Source: Treponema sp. UBA6988 (GTDB lineage: Bacteria > Spirochaetota > Spirochaetia > Treponematales > Treponemataceae). From it: a DNA stretch of 12,356 nucleotides. A program made the translations under genes and the position numbers. Within the stretch, counting starts at the first letter, position 1, and the number at the start of each line of letters is the position of its first letter. Below the pieces are notes generated by a model. It had not been told where the DNA came from. It did not search any database and saw only the letters and a program-made list of their open reading frames with translations. Location of the stretch: NCBI GenBank assembly GCA_002448445.1, contig DJYC01000104.1, positions 1-12,356 of the forward strand. The letters are read 5' to 3'. This document shows positions 1 to 7,158 of this stretch, piece after piece.

Positions 1-1807
1 TGTTCAGGGTGAACCTGATGCTTCTTCTTTCCCAAGCGGAGGGATCCGTGCAACATTCGAAGCCCGCGGTTATACAGCATGGGACCCAACATCTTACGCA
101 TTTATTAAGGACGGTACACTTTGTATTCCAACTGCATTCTGCTCTTATACAGGAGAAGCACTTGACAAAAAGACTCCGCTCCTCCGCTCAATGCAGGCAA
201 TCAGCAAGCAGGCAGTCCGTGTCCTAAAACTCTTTGAAGGAAACGAGGACGTTACTTTTGTAAAGACCACAGTTGGCCCTGAACAGGAATACTTCCTTGT
301 GGACAAGAGCGTTTACGACAAGCGCGAAGACCTTATCTATACAGGCCGCACTTTGTTTGGTGCAAAGGCTCCCAAGGGACAGGAACTTGAAGATCACTAC
401 TTTGGTATGATTAAGCCCCGCGTTCAGGCCTTTATGAAAGACTTGAACAAAGAGCTTTGGAAGCTTGGCATTCTTGCAAAGACAGAACACAACGAAGTTG
501 CCCCTGCTCAGCACGAGCTTGCCCCAATCTTCTCTACAACAAACCTTGCCTGTGACCATAACCAGCTTACAATGGAAATGATGCGCAAGGTTGCCGCAAA
601 ACACGGAATGGTTTGTCTCTTGCACGAAAAGCCATTTGCCGGTGTAAACGGAAGCGGTAAGCACAACAACTGGTCAATTTCCACAAACACGGGAAAGAAC
701 CTTCTTGACCCGGGCACAAGTCCTGACCAGAATGCACAGTTCCTTTTGTTCTTGTGCGCAATCATTAAGGCTGTTGACGAGTACCAGGACTTGCTCCGCA
801 TTTCTGTTGCGTCTGCCGGTAACGACCACCGTCTTGGAGCCAACGAGGCACCGCCAGCTATCATCTCCATCTTCCTTGGTGATGAACTTAGCGCAATTCT
901 TGACAGCATAGAAAAAGGCGTTCCTTATGGAAAGCACGAAAAAGAAAAGATGCAGATTGGCGTTACTGTTCTTCCTGACTTTAACAAGGATACAACAGAC
1001 CGCAACCGCACGTCTCCATTTGCATTTACAGGAAACAAGTTTGAATTCCGTATGCTTGGTTCAAATGAATCAATCGCTTGTGCAAACGTATTCCTTAACA
1101 CTGTTGTTGCAGAAGAGCTTAGCCAGTTTGCAGATATTCTTGAAAAATCATCTGACTTCAAGGGTGCACTCCATGATCTTATTCTTAAGACAATCAAAGA
1201 GCACAAGAGAATCATTTTCAACGAAAACGGCTATGATGATTCTTGGGTTAAGGAAGCAGAAAAGAGAGGACTTTACAACCTTAAGTCTACTCCTGAAGCA
1301 CTTCCTCACATTCTTGATGAAAAGAACGTTAAGGTCTTTGAAAAGTTTGGCGTTTACAGCAAGGTGGAACTTGAAAGCCGCTTCGAGATTCACAATGAAA
1401 ACTACTCCAAGATTATCAACATCGAAGCAGAAACTATGCTTGAGATGGCAAACAAATTTATACTGCCAGCAGCAAGCAAATACGCCAACAAGCTTGCAGA
1501 AACAATCGGCCTTAAAAAGGCTGCATGCGGTGAGTGCGATACAAGTTACGAAAGCGCAATGCTCAAGAAAGTTTCAGCCCTTACAAGCTCAATCTACAGT
1601 AAGACGGAAAAGCTTGAAGGCGAAGTTCTTGAAGCAAAGAAGACATCTGATGCTGGAGATTCAAGCAAGACTGCATTCTTCTACCGCGAGCATGTCTTTG
1701 CCGCAATGAATGAGCTGCGTCTCAGCGCTGATGAACTTGAGACAATCACTCCAAAAGAGCTCTGGCCATTCCCAAGCTACGGTGATTTGTTGTTCAGCGT
1801 CCGCTGA
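1..1807 (+). CDS. glnN: Glutamine synthetase type III (GlnN), 5' end missing
   Basis: Catalyses ATP-dependent formation of glutamine from glutamate and ammonia in the cytoplasm, and so would assimilate the ammonia released by the adjacent urease. The reading frame is open from base 2 to the stop at 1805-1807, giving 601 visible residues. Type III enzymes are roughly 700 residues, so about 100 or more N-terminal residues lie outside the window. The frame begins inside the conserved stretch DASSFPSGGIRATFEARGYT. GSIII landmarks follow in order: EHNEVAPAQHELAP (about 484-525), GSGKHNNWS (about 651-677), RLGANEAPPA (about 830-860) and NKFEFRMLGSNES (about 1033-1071). The C-terminus has the usual WPFPSYGDLLF ending. 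An ATG at 191 is internal and is not the start. The gene runs in the same direction as ureA, 217 bases upstream. Type III assignment rests on length and these motifs; I see no frameshift. Confidence 0.96.
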   Translation, partial: VQGEPDASSFPSGGIRATFEARGYTAWDPTSYAFIKDGTLCIPTAFCSYTGEALDKKTPLLRSMQAISKQAVRVLKLFEGNEDVTFVKTTVGPEQEYFLVDKSVYDKREDLIYTGRTLFGAKAPKGQELEDHYFGMIKPRVQAFMKDLNKELWKLGILAKTEHNEVAPAQHELAPIFSTTNLACDHNQLTMEMMRKVAAKHGMVCLLHEKPFAGVNGSGKHNNWSISTNTGKNLLDPGTSPDQNAQFLLFLCAIIKAVDEYQDLLRISVASAGNDHRLGANEAPPAIISIFLGDELSAILDSIEKGVPYGKHEKEKMQIGVTVLPDFNKDTTDRNRTSPFAFTGNKFEFRMLGSNESIACANVFLNTVVAEELSQFADILEKSSDFKGALHDLILKTIKEHKRIIFNENGYDDSWVKEAEKRGLYNLKSTPEALPHILDEKNVKVFEKFGVYSKVELESRFEIHNENYSKIINIEAETMLEMANKFILPAASKYANKLAETIGLKKAACGECDTSYESAMLKKVSALTSSIYSKTEKLEGEVLEAKKTSDAGDSSKTAFFYREHVFAAMNELRLSADELETITPKELWPFPSYGDLLFSVR

Positions 1808-1912
1808 TGCCGACAAACACTTTCGTGTTTGCAGCATAGCGTCATTATACAAGGATGCTTTCGCACCTTGTAAATTAGGTTCGAAGCGACAGCCTTGCTT
1901 GCGCTTCAACCC
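1803..1912 (+). repeat. Three consecutive bulged hairpins after glnN
   Basis: Hairpin 1 (1803-1840) overlaps the glnN stop codon. Its 7-bp apical stem, 1814-1820 with 1825-1831, has a TTTC loop; below an internal loop an outer stem pairs 1807-1810 with 1834-1837 and 1803-1805 with 1838-1840. Hairpin 2 (1848-1872) has 7 bp plus 3 bp separated by a single bulged A at 1855, again with a TTTC loop. Hairpin 3 (1878-1911) pairs 1878-1881 with 1908-1911 and 1883-1888 with 1902-1907, with a bulged C at 1882 and a 13-base loop. None is followed by a T tract, so they are not ordinary terminators. They could protect the glnN mRNA 3' end or be a palindromic intergenic repeat. Family unknown. Confidence 0.6.
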
Positions 1913-1934
1913 ATAAAACAAAATAGAATATAAC
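1905..1934 (+). promoter_or_regulatory. Weak sigma-70-like promoter candidate for the ure operon
   Basis: TATAAC at 1929-1934 matches the -10 consensus in 5 of 6 positions. TTCAAC at 1905-1910, 18 bases upstream, is a poor -35 match. Transcription would start near 1941 and read straight into the terminator hairpin at 1951. A second possible -10, CATAAT, lies at 1934-1939. It is the best candidate before ureA, but AT-rich DNA yields such matches by chance. Read-through from glnN is the alternative. Confidence 0.3.
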
Positions 1935-1950
1935 ATAATACGTCAATGAA

Positions 1951-1997
1951 GCCGTAGAAAGTTACTTGTGCTAGTAATTATTCTACGGCTTTTTTTT
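1951..1997 (+). terminator. Intrinsic terminator, possible attenuator, in the ureA leader
   Basis: A perfect 9-bp stem (GCCGTAGAA at 1951-1959 with TTCTACGGC at 1981-1989) is followed directly by eight T residues (1990-1997). An inner 5-bp stem (TTACT 1962-1966 with AGTAA 1973-1977) closes a six-base loop, TGTGCT. The T tract ends only 27 bases before the ureA ATG, and the ribosome binding site lies between, leaving little room for a promoter downstream. It may end glnN transcripts, and any promoter further upstream must read through it to express ureA. The 8-mer GTGCTAGT occurs in its inner hairpin (1968-1975) and again just after the T tract (1999-2006). Confidence 0.85.
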
Positions 1998-2024
1998 AGT
2001 GCTAGTGGCAACGGAGATTTATTA

Positions 2025-2339
2025 ATGAAACTTACTCCCAGAGAAACAGAAAAACTTCTTTTGAGTTATGCGGGGCTTGTTGCAAAAAGACGTAAGGAAC
2101 GTGGCTTAAAACTAAATTATGTAGAAGCGGTTGCCTATATTTCGTCTGAACTTATGGAACTTGCTCGCGATGGAAAAACTGTAACTGAACTTATGCGCAA
2201 CGGAGCAAAAATTCTTACCGTAAATGATGTGATGGATGGTGTTGCAGACATGATAAATGAAGTTCAGGTAGAAGCAACTTTTCCTGATGGGACAAAGCTG
2301 GTTACTGTTCACAACCCAATCCGCGACTGTGCGGAATAA
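2025..2339 (+). CDS. ureA: Urease subunit gamma
   Basis: Smallest structural subunit of the nickel urease, which assembles with UreB and UreC into the (alpha-beta-gamma)3-type cytoplasmic enzyme that splits urea into ammonia and carbamate. The 104-residue product has the family's usual length (about 100) and its typical signatures: LTPRETEKLLL at the N-terminus, LNYVEAVAYIS, a VNDVMDGVADMI segment and the VHNPI ending. The ATG at 2025 is chosen because GGAG (2013-2016) sits 8 bases upstream and the protein then begins MKLTPRE as in homologues. The frame stays open upstream, but only into the terminator hairpin. The gamma subunit is separate rather than fused to beta, unlike Helicobacter. The gap to ureB is 11 bases. 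Being first in the operon, its expression depends on passage through the 1951-1997 terminator. Confidence 0.97.
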   Translation: MKLTPRETEKLLLSYAGLVAKRRKERGLKLNYVEAVAYISSELMELARDGKTVTELMRNGAKILTVNDVMDGVADMINEVQVEATFPDGTKLVTVHNPIRDCAE

Positions 2340-2350
2340 ATGGAGGCTGT

Positions 2351-2659
2351 ATGAAAATTGGCGAGGTAATTTCCTGCAACGAAAAAATAGAGCTTAATAA
2401 AGGAAGAAAAACGGTAAGTCTTCTTGTAAAAAATATTGGGGACAGGCCTGTTCAGGTTGGGTCGCATTTTCATTTTTTTGAAGTAAACAAATGCCTTTCC
2501 TTTGAAAGAAAAACTGCCTTTGGCTTTAGGCTTGATATTCCTTCTGGTATGTCCGTGCGTTTTGAACCTGGCGAAGAAAAAACAGTTCAGCTTTGCAGTT
2601 TTGGCGGAAAATCAGAAATCTACGGACTTAACAATCTTACTAACGGGGTGGCAAAATGA
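2351..2659 (+). CDS. ureB: Urease subunit beta
   Basis: Second small structural subunit of urease, packing against UreC at the outside of the trimer. The 102-residue protein shows the family hallmarks: an opening strand with IGEVI, the segment DRPVQVGSHFHFFEVN, and LDIPSGMSVRFEPGEEKTVQL followed by the conserved glycine-rich turn near the C-terminus. The length matches free-standing beta subunits. The start is supported by GGAGG at 2342-2346, four bases upstream of the ATG. The 3' end overlaps ureC by four bases (ATGA), so translation of ureC is probably coupled to ureB, which suits subunits needed in equal amounts. Confidence 0.97.
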   Translation: MKIGEVISCNEKIELNKGRKTVSLLVKNIGDRPVQVGSHFHFFEVNKCLSFERKTAFGFRLDIPSGMSVRFEPGEEKTVQLCSFGGKSEIYGLNNLTNGVAK

Positions 2660-4383
2660 GTTGTACAATAGATGGAAAAAAATATGCTGCAATGTACGGG
2701 CCGACTACTGGCGATAAGATTCGGCTTGCGGATACAAATCTTGTGATTCAGGTTGAAAAAGATTTTACGGTTTACGGTGACGAGGCAAAATTTGGCGGCG
2801 GCAAAACTTTGCGCGATGGAATGGGGCAATCCGTAAACACAACGGGCGAAGGGGGCGACCTTGACCTTGTTATTACAAACTGCGTGATTCTGGATTACAC
2901 CGGAATCTACAAGGCCGACATAGGAATTAAAGACGGAAAGATTGCCGGTATAGGAAAGGCTGGAAACCCGGATACAATGGACGGCGTAACTCCCGGAATG
3001 ACGGTGGGGGCTTCAACAGAAGCTTTGGCTGGCGAAGGTCTTATTGTAACAGCTGGAGGCATAGATACCCACATCCACTTTATTTCTCCTGAACAGGTTG
3101 GAACTGCTTTGTGCTCTGGCATTACCACAATGATTGGAGGAGGAACAGGCCCTGCGGACGGAACCAATGCCACTACCTGCACTCCCGGCAAGTGGAACCT
3201 TGAGATGATGATAAAAGCCGCTGAAGACTTTCCTATGAACATAGGCTACCTTGGAAAAGGAAACTGCTCTAATAAACAAAATCAGAGTGAGCTTGTTGCA
3301 CAAATTAAGGCTGGTGCTTGCGGACTAAAAATCCACGAAGACTGGGGAACGACTCCTGCTGCTATAGACGCGGCTCTTACCATTGCAGATCAGTATGATG
3401 TTCAGGTTTGCATCCACACGGACACTTTGAACGAAGCAGGCTGTGTAGAAGATACGCTAAAGGCAATCAATGGTAGGACTATGCACACCTATCATACGGA
3501 AGGAGCAGGTGGCGGACATGCACCGGACATTCTTAAGGTAGCAGGACACCCCAACATCATTCCTGCTTCAACAAACCCGACAATGCCTTTTACCGTAAAC
3601 ACCTTGGACGAGCATCTTGACATGCTTATGGTTTGCCACCACTTGGACAATAAAATAGAAGAAGACGTTGCATTTGCAGATTCCCGTATAAGACCGGAAA
3701 CTATTGCCGCAGAGGATGTTCTTCATGACATGGGGGCGCTAAGCATTATGTCTAGCGACTCTCAGGCAATGGGACGCGTTGGCGAAGTTATTACCCGTAC
3801 CTGGCAGACAGCCCACAAGATGAAGGAAGAGCGAGGTCCTCTTGCAGAAGATTCCAAAGAAAACGACAACTACCGTGCAAAGCGATATGTTTCCAAGTAT
3901 ACGATTAACCCTGCGATTGCCCATGGAATTTCAGAATATGTTGGTTCTGTAGAAAAGGGGAAGGTTGCGGATCTTGTTTTGTGGAACCCTGCATTCTTTG
4001 GTGCAAAGCCAGATATGGTTATAAAAGGCGGTGCAATAATTCTTTCCAAGATGGGAGACTCCAACGCTTCTATTCCAACCTGCCAGCCTGTGTACTACAG
4101 GAATATGTTTGGCTATTACGGCAAGGCAAAGTATATGACCTGCTTAACATTTATGTCTCGGGCTGCAATTGATGAAAAACTGCCGGAAAAACTTGGGCTT
4201 CAAAAAAAATGTCTTCCTGTAAAAAATTGCCGCGGAATTGGCAAAAAGGATTTAAAGTATAACGATGCACTTCCTGTTATAGATGTTGACCCGGAAAACT
4301 ACCATGTTACGGCAGACGGAGTTCCCATTGTAAGCAAGTGTGCAAAAGAACTTCCGCTTGCACAAAGATATTTTATGTTCTAG
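2656..4383 (+). CDS. ureC: Urease subunit alpha (catalytic)
   Basis: Catalytic subunit of urease carrying the di-nickel centre. The 575-residue protein has the complete active site, assigned by motif comparison with Klebsiella urease: nickel-binding His139 and His141 (GGIDTHIHF), the carbamylated lysine Lys225 and neighbouring His227 (GLKIHEDWG), metal ligands His254 and His280 (HTEGAGGGH), flap residues Cys327 and catalytic His328 (MVCHHLD), Arg344, and ligand Asp368 (SSDSQAMGR). The ligand numbering is offset by 5 before and 8 after residue 202, which points to a three-residue insertion in the loop after GKGN. The start uses a GGGGTGG ribosome site at 2645-2651 and overlaps the ureB stop. 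The TAG stop forms part of the ureE ribosome binding site. Nothing suggests an inactive enzyme. Confidence 0.98.
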   Translation: MSCTIDGKKYAAMYGPTTGDKIRLADTNLVIQVEKDFTVYGDEAKFGGGKTLRDGMGQSVNTTGEGGDLDLVITNCVILDYTGIYKADIGIKDGKIAGIGKAGNPDTMDGVTPGMTVGASTEALAGEGLIVTAGGIDTHIHFISPEQVGTALCSGITTMIGGGTGPADGTNATTCTPGKWNLEMMIKAAEDFPMNIGYLGKGNCSNKQNQSELVAQIKAGACGLKIHEDWGTTPAAIDAALTIADQYDVQVCIHTDTLNEAGCVEDTLKAINGRTMHTYHTEGAGGGHAPDILKVAGHPNIIPASTNPTMPFTVNTLDEHLDMLMVCHHLDNKIEEDVAFADSRIRPETIAAEDVLHDMGALSIMSSDSQAMGRVGEVITRTWQTAHKMKEERGPLAEDSKENDNYRAKRYVSKYTINPAIAHGISEYVGSVEKGKVADLVLWNPAFFGAKPDMVIKGGAIILSKMGDSNASIPTCQPVYYRNMFGYYGKAKYMTCLTFMSRAAIDEKLPEKLGLQKKCLPVKNCRGIGKKDLKYNDALPVIDVDPENYHVTADGVPIVSKCAKELPLAQRYFMF

Positions 4384-4391
4384 GAGACCTT

Positions 4392-4895
4392 ATGATATAT
4401 ACAAAAATACTGGGCAAAGTTGATGATGAGAATTTTAAAAACAGGCCTGTTGACTACATTGACTTTGAGTGGCACGAAACATATTCAAAGCTGCACAGAA
4501 AGACTTCCAGGTCTGGCCGTGACGTTGCCCTTAGCCTTGACGATTCAATCCTAAAAATAGGAATTAAGCCTGGTGATGTTTTTGGAGTTGATTCTGACGG
4601 AAGTGTGATTGCAGCTGATGTCCTTGAAACAGACATTCTTAGCGTAAGGCTTGAAAATTCAAATTTCTTTTCTACCGCAAAGGTTGCATACGAAATTGGA
4701 AACTGCCACGCACCGCTTTTTGCAGGTAAAGACGAACATGAGCTTATTACGATTTTTAATGAACCCATGCAGAAGCTTTTGGAAGGACTTCACGGCATAA
4801 AGGCCAAAGTTGAAAAACGTAATGAAAAGCTTGATTTTTCAAAGCAGATTTCTTCGATTGTCGGTCATGGACACGGACATTCACATGGATATTGA
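4392..4895 (+). CDS. ureE: Urease accessory protein UreE, nickel metallochaperone
   Basis: Cytoplasmic dimeric metallochaperone that delivers nickel to the UreG-containing activation complex. The 167-residue product has a UreE N-terminal domain (about residues 1-75) and a C-terminal metal-binding domain containing IGNCHAP, in which His106 corresponds to the conserved interface nickel-binding histidine of the family. The tail is histidine-rich, with His159, 161, 163 and 165 in alternation with glycine or serine, as in many but not all UreE proteins. AGGAG at 4382-4386, overlapping the ureC stop codon, is five bases from the ATG and fixes the start. The last 11 bases or more also encode the start of ureF in another frame, so the histidine tail and the UreF N-terminus share DNA. 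Confidence 0.95.
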   Translation: MIYTKILGKVDDENFKNRPVDYIDFEWHETYSKLHRKTSRSGRDVALSLDDSILKIGIKPGDVFGVDSDGSVIAADVLETDILSVRLENSNFFSTAKVAYEIGNCHAPLFAGKDEHELITIFNEPMQKLLEGLHGIKAKVEKRNEKLDFSKQISSIVGHGHGHSHGY

Positions 4896-5550
4896 TTTTG
4901 AACTTTTGCAGCTTAATGATTCAACTTTTCCGATTGGAGCATACACCCTTTCCTGGGGGCTTGAAACATTCGTGCAGCAAAAGGTTATCCATGACAGTCA
5001 ATCTGCCCTTGCATTTTTAAAGTCTGACATTGAATCAAATTTTTTGACAAGTGAACTTCTTCCAGTCCGCTTGGCTTATGAGTATGCAGAAAAGGGTGAA
5101 TGGGAAAAAGTTTTTAGCCTTGACCAAATATACAATGCCGCTAAAAATGCAAAGGAAATCAGGGTAGGGAGCAAAAAAATTGCAGCACGTTTTTTTAAGA
5201 CTGTAAGCTTGTGGAAAAAAGATGAGCTTGACCTTTTTTCTTTGGGCAAAGTAAGGCACTTTCCAGTAATCTATGGAGCCTATTGCGCCCTGCGAAAAAT
5301 AAAAAAGGAATCAAGTCTTGAAGCATTTTTGTACAGCCAGTTTTCTGCTCGTGTTACAACACTTGTTAAGTTGATTCCTTTGAGCCAGAACGAAGGTCAG
5401 AAAATTCTTCATTCTCTTTTTGAAGAATTTACAAGGCTGCTTTGTATTGTAGAAACATTTTCAGAGGAAGATTTGTGCCGCTCTTCTCCTTCCGTAGAAA
5501 TAAGGGGAATGCAACACGAGTATTTGTATACAAGACTGTATATGAGCTGA
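4885..5550 (+). CDS. ureF: Urease accessory protein UreF
   Basis: All-helical accessory protein that joins UreD and UreG in the complex that inserts nickel into apo-urease, and is thought to act on the UreG GTPase cycle. With the ATG at 4885 the product is 221 residues. It opens with LLQLNDSTFPIGAYTLSWGLE, trimmed here to the classic PIGAYTLSWGLE region, and ends with MQHEYLYTRLYMS, close to the family's M-HE-Y-RL-S ending. A second ATG at 4867 would add six residues. I prefer 4885 because family members have short extensions before the LLQL helix, but neither start has a clear ribosome binding site. Both overlap the ureE stop (4893-4895), so expression is probably coupled to ureE. A 38-base gap separates it from ureG. 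Confidence 0.92.
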   Translation: MDIDFELLQLNDSTFPIGAYTLSWGLETFVQQKVIHDSQSALAFLKSDIESNFLTSELLPVRLAYEYAEKGEWEKVFSLDQIYNAAKNAKEIRVGSKKIAARFFKTVSLWKKDELDLFSLGKVRHFPVIYGAYCALRKIKKESSLEAFLYSQFSARVTTLVKLIPLSQNEGQKILHSLFEEFTRLLCIVETFSEEDLCRSSPSVEIRGMQHEYLYTRLYMS

Positions 5551-5588
5551 ATAAAATTGCCGTGAAATCTGTTAAGAAAGGAGTGTTT

Positions 5589-6209
5589 ATGCGTTTTACA
5601 AAAATAGGTGTGGCGGGGCCAGTTGGTTCTGGGAAGACTGCCCTTGTGGAGGCTCTGACCAGAAGGCTTTCGGAAAAATATTCCATAGGTGTTATTACAA
5701 ACGATATTTATACAAAAGAAGATGCGGAATTTCTTGTTGCCCATTCAGTTCTTCCAAAAGAAAGAATTGTAGGCGTAGAAACAGGCGGCTGTCCTCATAC
5801 GGCCATTCGCGAAGACGCTTCCATGAATCTTGAAGCTGTGGATGAGCTAATGGCACGCTTTCCAGATATTGAGCTTATGTTTATAGAAAGCGGAGGAGAC
5901 AATCTTTCTGCAACCTTTTCGCCGGAACTAGTTGATGCAACAATTTTTGTGATTGACGTGGCGGAAGGAGACAAGATTCCCCGCAAGGGTGGCCCTGGAA
6001 TTATGAGGAGCAACCTGCTTGTGATTAACAAGATAGACCTTGCACCTTTGGTTGGGGCAAGCCTAGAAGTTATGGCACGCGATTCCAAGATGATGAGGGG
6101 AGACAAACCCTTTGTCTTTACGAATATTAGAAGCGGTGAGGGAATAGATGAAGTGATTGCATTTCTGGACAGAAATGTGTTTTTTTCTGATTTGGAAGAC
6201 GGCAATTAA
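5589..6209 (+). CDS. ureG: Urease accessory protein UreG, GTPase
   Basis: GTPase of the SIMIBI class whose GTP-dependent dimerisation binds nickel and passes it to urease through UreF and UreD. The 206-residue protein has all the expected elements: P-loop GPVGSGKT (residues 10-17), the metal-binding Cys-Pro-His motif at 68-70 within ETGGCPHTAIRED, the ESGGDNL segment (100-106), and the guanine-specificity motif NKID (147-150). The ATG at 5589 follows AAAGGAG (5577-5583) by five bases and places the P-loop at the usual distance from the N-terminus. The reading frame is open further upstream within ureF but lacks homology there. Length and motifs are normal. ureD begins three bases after its stop codon. 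Confidence 0.97.
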   Translation: MRFTKIGVAGPVGSGKTALVEALTRRLSEKYSIGVITNDIYTKEDAEFLVAHSVLPKERIVGVETGGCPHTAIREDASMNLEAVDELMARFPDIELMFIESGGDNLSATFSPELVDATIFVIDVAEGDKIPRKGGPGIMRSNLLVINKIDLAPLVGASLEVMARDSKMMRGDKPFVFTNIRSGEGIDEVIAFLDRNVFFSDLEDGN

Positions 6210-6212
6210 TTT

Positions 6213-7073
6213 ATGAACCTCTTTGCATCTCCTTCCAGATTTGAAATTACAGTCTGCCGTTCCGCATCGGGAAAGACTTTTGTAAAAGACAGTTTTTTTA
6301 CTTCTCCCTTTAAGATTATGAAACCGTTTGCACAGGATGATGGTGGTATTGCTGTTTTTTTGCAAAGCGCAAGCCCAGGAATCCTTGAAGGCGACCTTCA
6401 GCTGCATAAAATAACAGTAGGGCAGGGGGCAAGCTTAGAAATTAGAAGTCAGTCCTTTGAAAAAATATTTAAGATGGACAGCGGAAAGTGTGCAGAACGC
6501 AAAATCTTTGCAGAACTTATGGAAAATTCTAGTCTTGTTTACAGACCTCTTCCCTGCATTCCTTTTTCCAAGAGCAGTTTTTTGTCTGCAACAGAAATTT
6601 CTCTTTCAAAAAACTCCCGCTTAATTTATGAAGACTGCATCTGTGCCGGCCGCTGTGCCCACGGAGAGACCTTTGACTTTACACTTTACAAAAACCAAAT
6701 AAAAATTTTTCGCGAAAGAAAACTTGTTTTTTACGATAACCTTTTTCTTGAAGGAAGCGACGGAAAAAATCATCCTGAAAGAAAAGAAAGGCTTTTGGAA
6801 AAAACAATGTTTGCAGGTTTTACCCATTGCGGCAGTATGTTGGTTTTTGGATATTCAGACAAGGCGAACCTTAAAAAAATCCGCAGCATTCTTTCTCTTG
6901 AAGAAAAACTACTTTACACGGAAGAAAATACAAATGTGTCTTTAGATGAAAAGAAGAGTCTTTTGGTAGAAGCTTCCGAAAATGACTATGGTGATTTTAT
7001 AATCCGTTGCCTTTCTTTTAGTGCAGAGAAAATTCAAAAAGTTTTTGAACAAGTTAGAAATGCCTTGAAGTGA
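6213..7073 (+). CDS. ureD: Urease accessory protein UreD (UreH)
   Basis: Scaffold protein that binds the urease apoprotein directly and, with UreF and UreG, passes nickel to the active site through an internal tunnel. The 286-residue product is of usual length for the family. Recognisable features are the SASPGILEGD segment (about residues 52-61), corresponding to the family's glycine-rich G-L-x-GD motif, then the beta-rich stretch GASLEIRSQSFEKIF and LVYRPLPCIPFSKSSF. UreD is poorly conserved, so part of the call rests on its position as last gene of a ureABCEFGD set. No strong ribosome binding site is seen: GGAAG (6194-6198) is 14 bases from the ATG. Coupling to ureG, whose stop lies three bases away, is likely. 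No clear intrinsic terminator follows on this strand. Confidence 0.93.
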   Translation: MNLFASPSRFEITVCRSASGKTFVKDSFFTSPFKIMKPFAQDDGGIAVFLQSASPGILEGDLQLHKITVGQGASLEIRSQSFEKIFKMDSGKCAERKIFAELMENSSLVYRPLPCIPFSKSSFLSATEISLSKNSRLIYEDCICAGRCAHGETFDFTLYKNQIKIFRERKLVFYDNLFLEGSDGKNHPERKERLLEKTMFAGFTHCGSMLVFGYSDKANLKKIRSILSLEEKLLYTEENTNVSLDEKKSLLVEASENDYGDFIIRCLSFSAEKIQKVFEQVRNALK

Positions 7074-7090
7074 TTGGTAAAACAAAAAAT

Positions 7091-7147
7091 GCCGCGGAAG
7101 GTTCTTTTTTTTTTACTTTTTGAGGAGGTTTTTAAACCTTCCGCGGC
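7091..7147 (-). terminator. Convergent-region terminator with long loop
   Basis: A perfect 13-bp inverted repeat (7091-7103 with 7135-7147, arm GCCGCGGAAGGTT) encloses a 31-base loop. Read on the minus strand, the stem is followed by ATTTTTTGTTTT (7090 down to 7079), so it is a good intrinsic terminator for the urt operon, which ends 12 bases upstream at 7159. On the plus strand no T tract follows the stem; instead ten T residues (7105-7114) sit inside the loop, so plus-strand termination after ureD is doubtful. A smaller alternative hairpin (7124-7130 with 7135-7141) competes for the same 3' arm. Confidence 0.85.
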
Positions 7148-7158
7148 GGAGTGTAATT

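Noticed and set aside
927..1709. Long open frame of 260 codons overlapping glnN on the plus strand
   Set aside because: It lies wholly within glnN in another frame, and its leucine-, serine- and lysine-rich product resembles no protein; it is a shadow of biased codon use.
191..1807. glnN starting at the ATG at 191
   Set aside because: The same frame is open from base 2 and the upstream residues match conserved GSIII sequence, so the gene is cut by the window edge rather than starting here.
1803..1912. Integron attC site
   Set aside because: Bulged hairpins suggested it, but there is no matching RYYYAAC and GTTRRRY pair at the ends and no cassette-like arrangement.
1962..1977. ANTAR-type antitermination hairpin before ureA
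   Set aside because: The six-base loop TGTGCT has G at position 4, but ANTAR targets have A at position 1 and normally two tandem hairpins with such loops. Only one is present, and the urtA loop is 11 bases, so I do not call it ANTAR.
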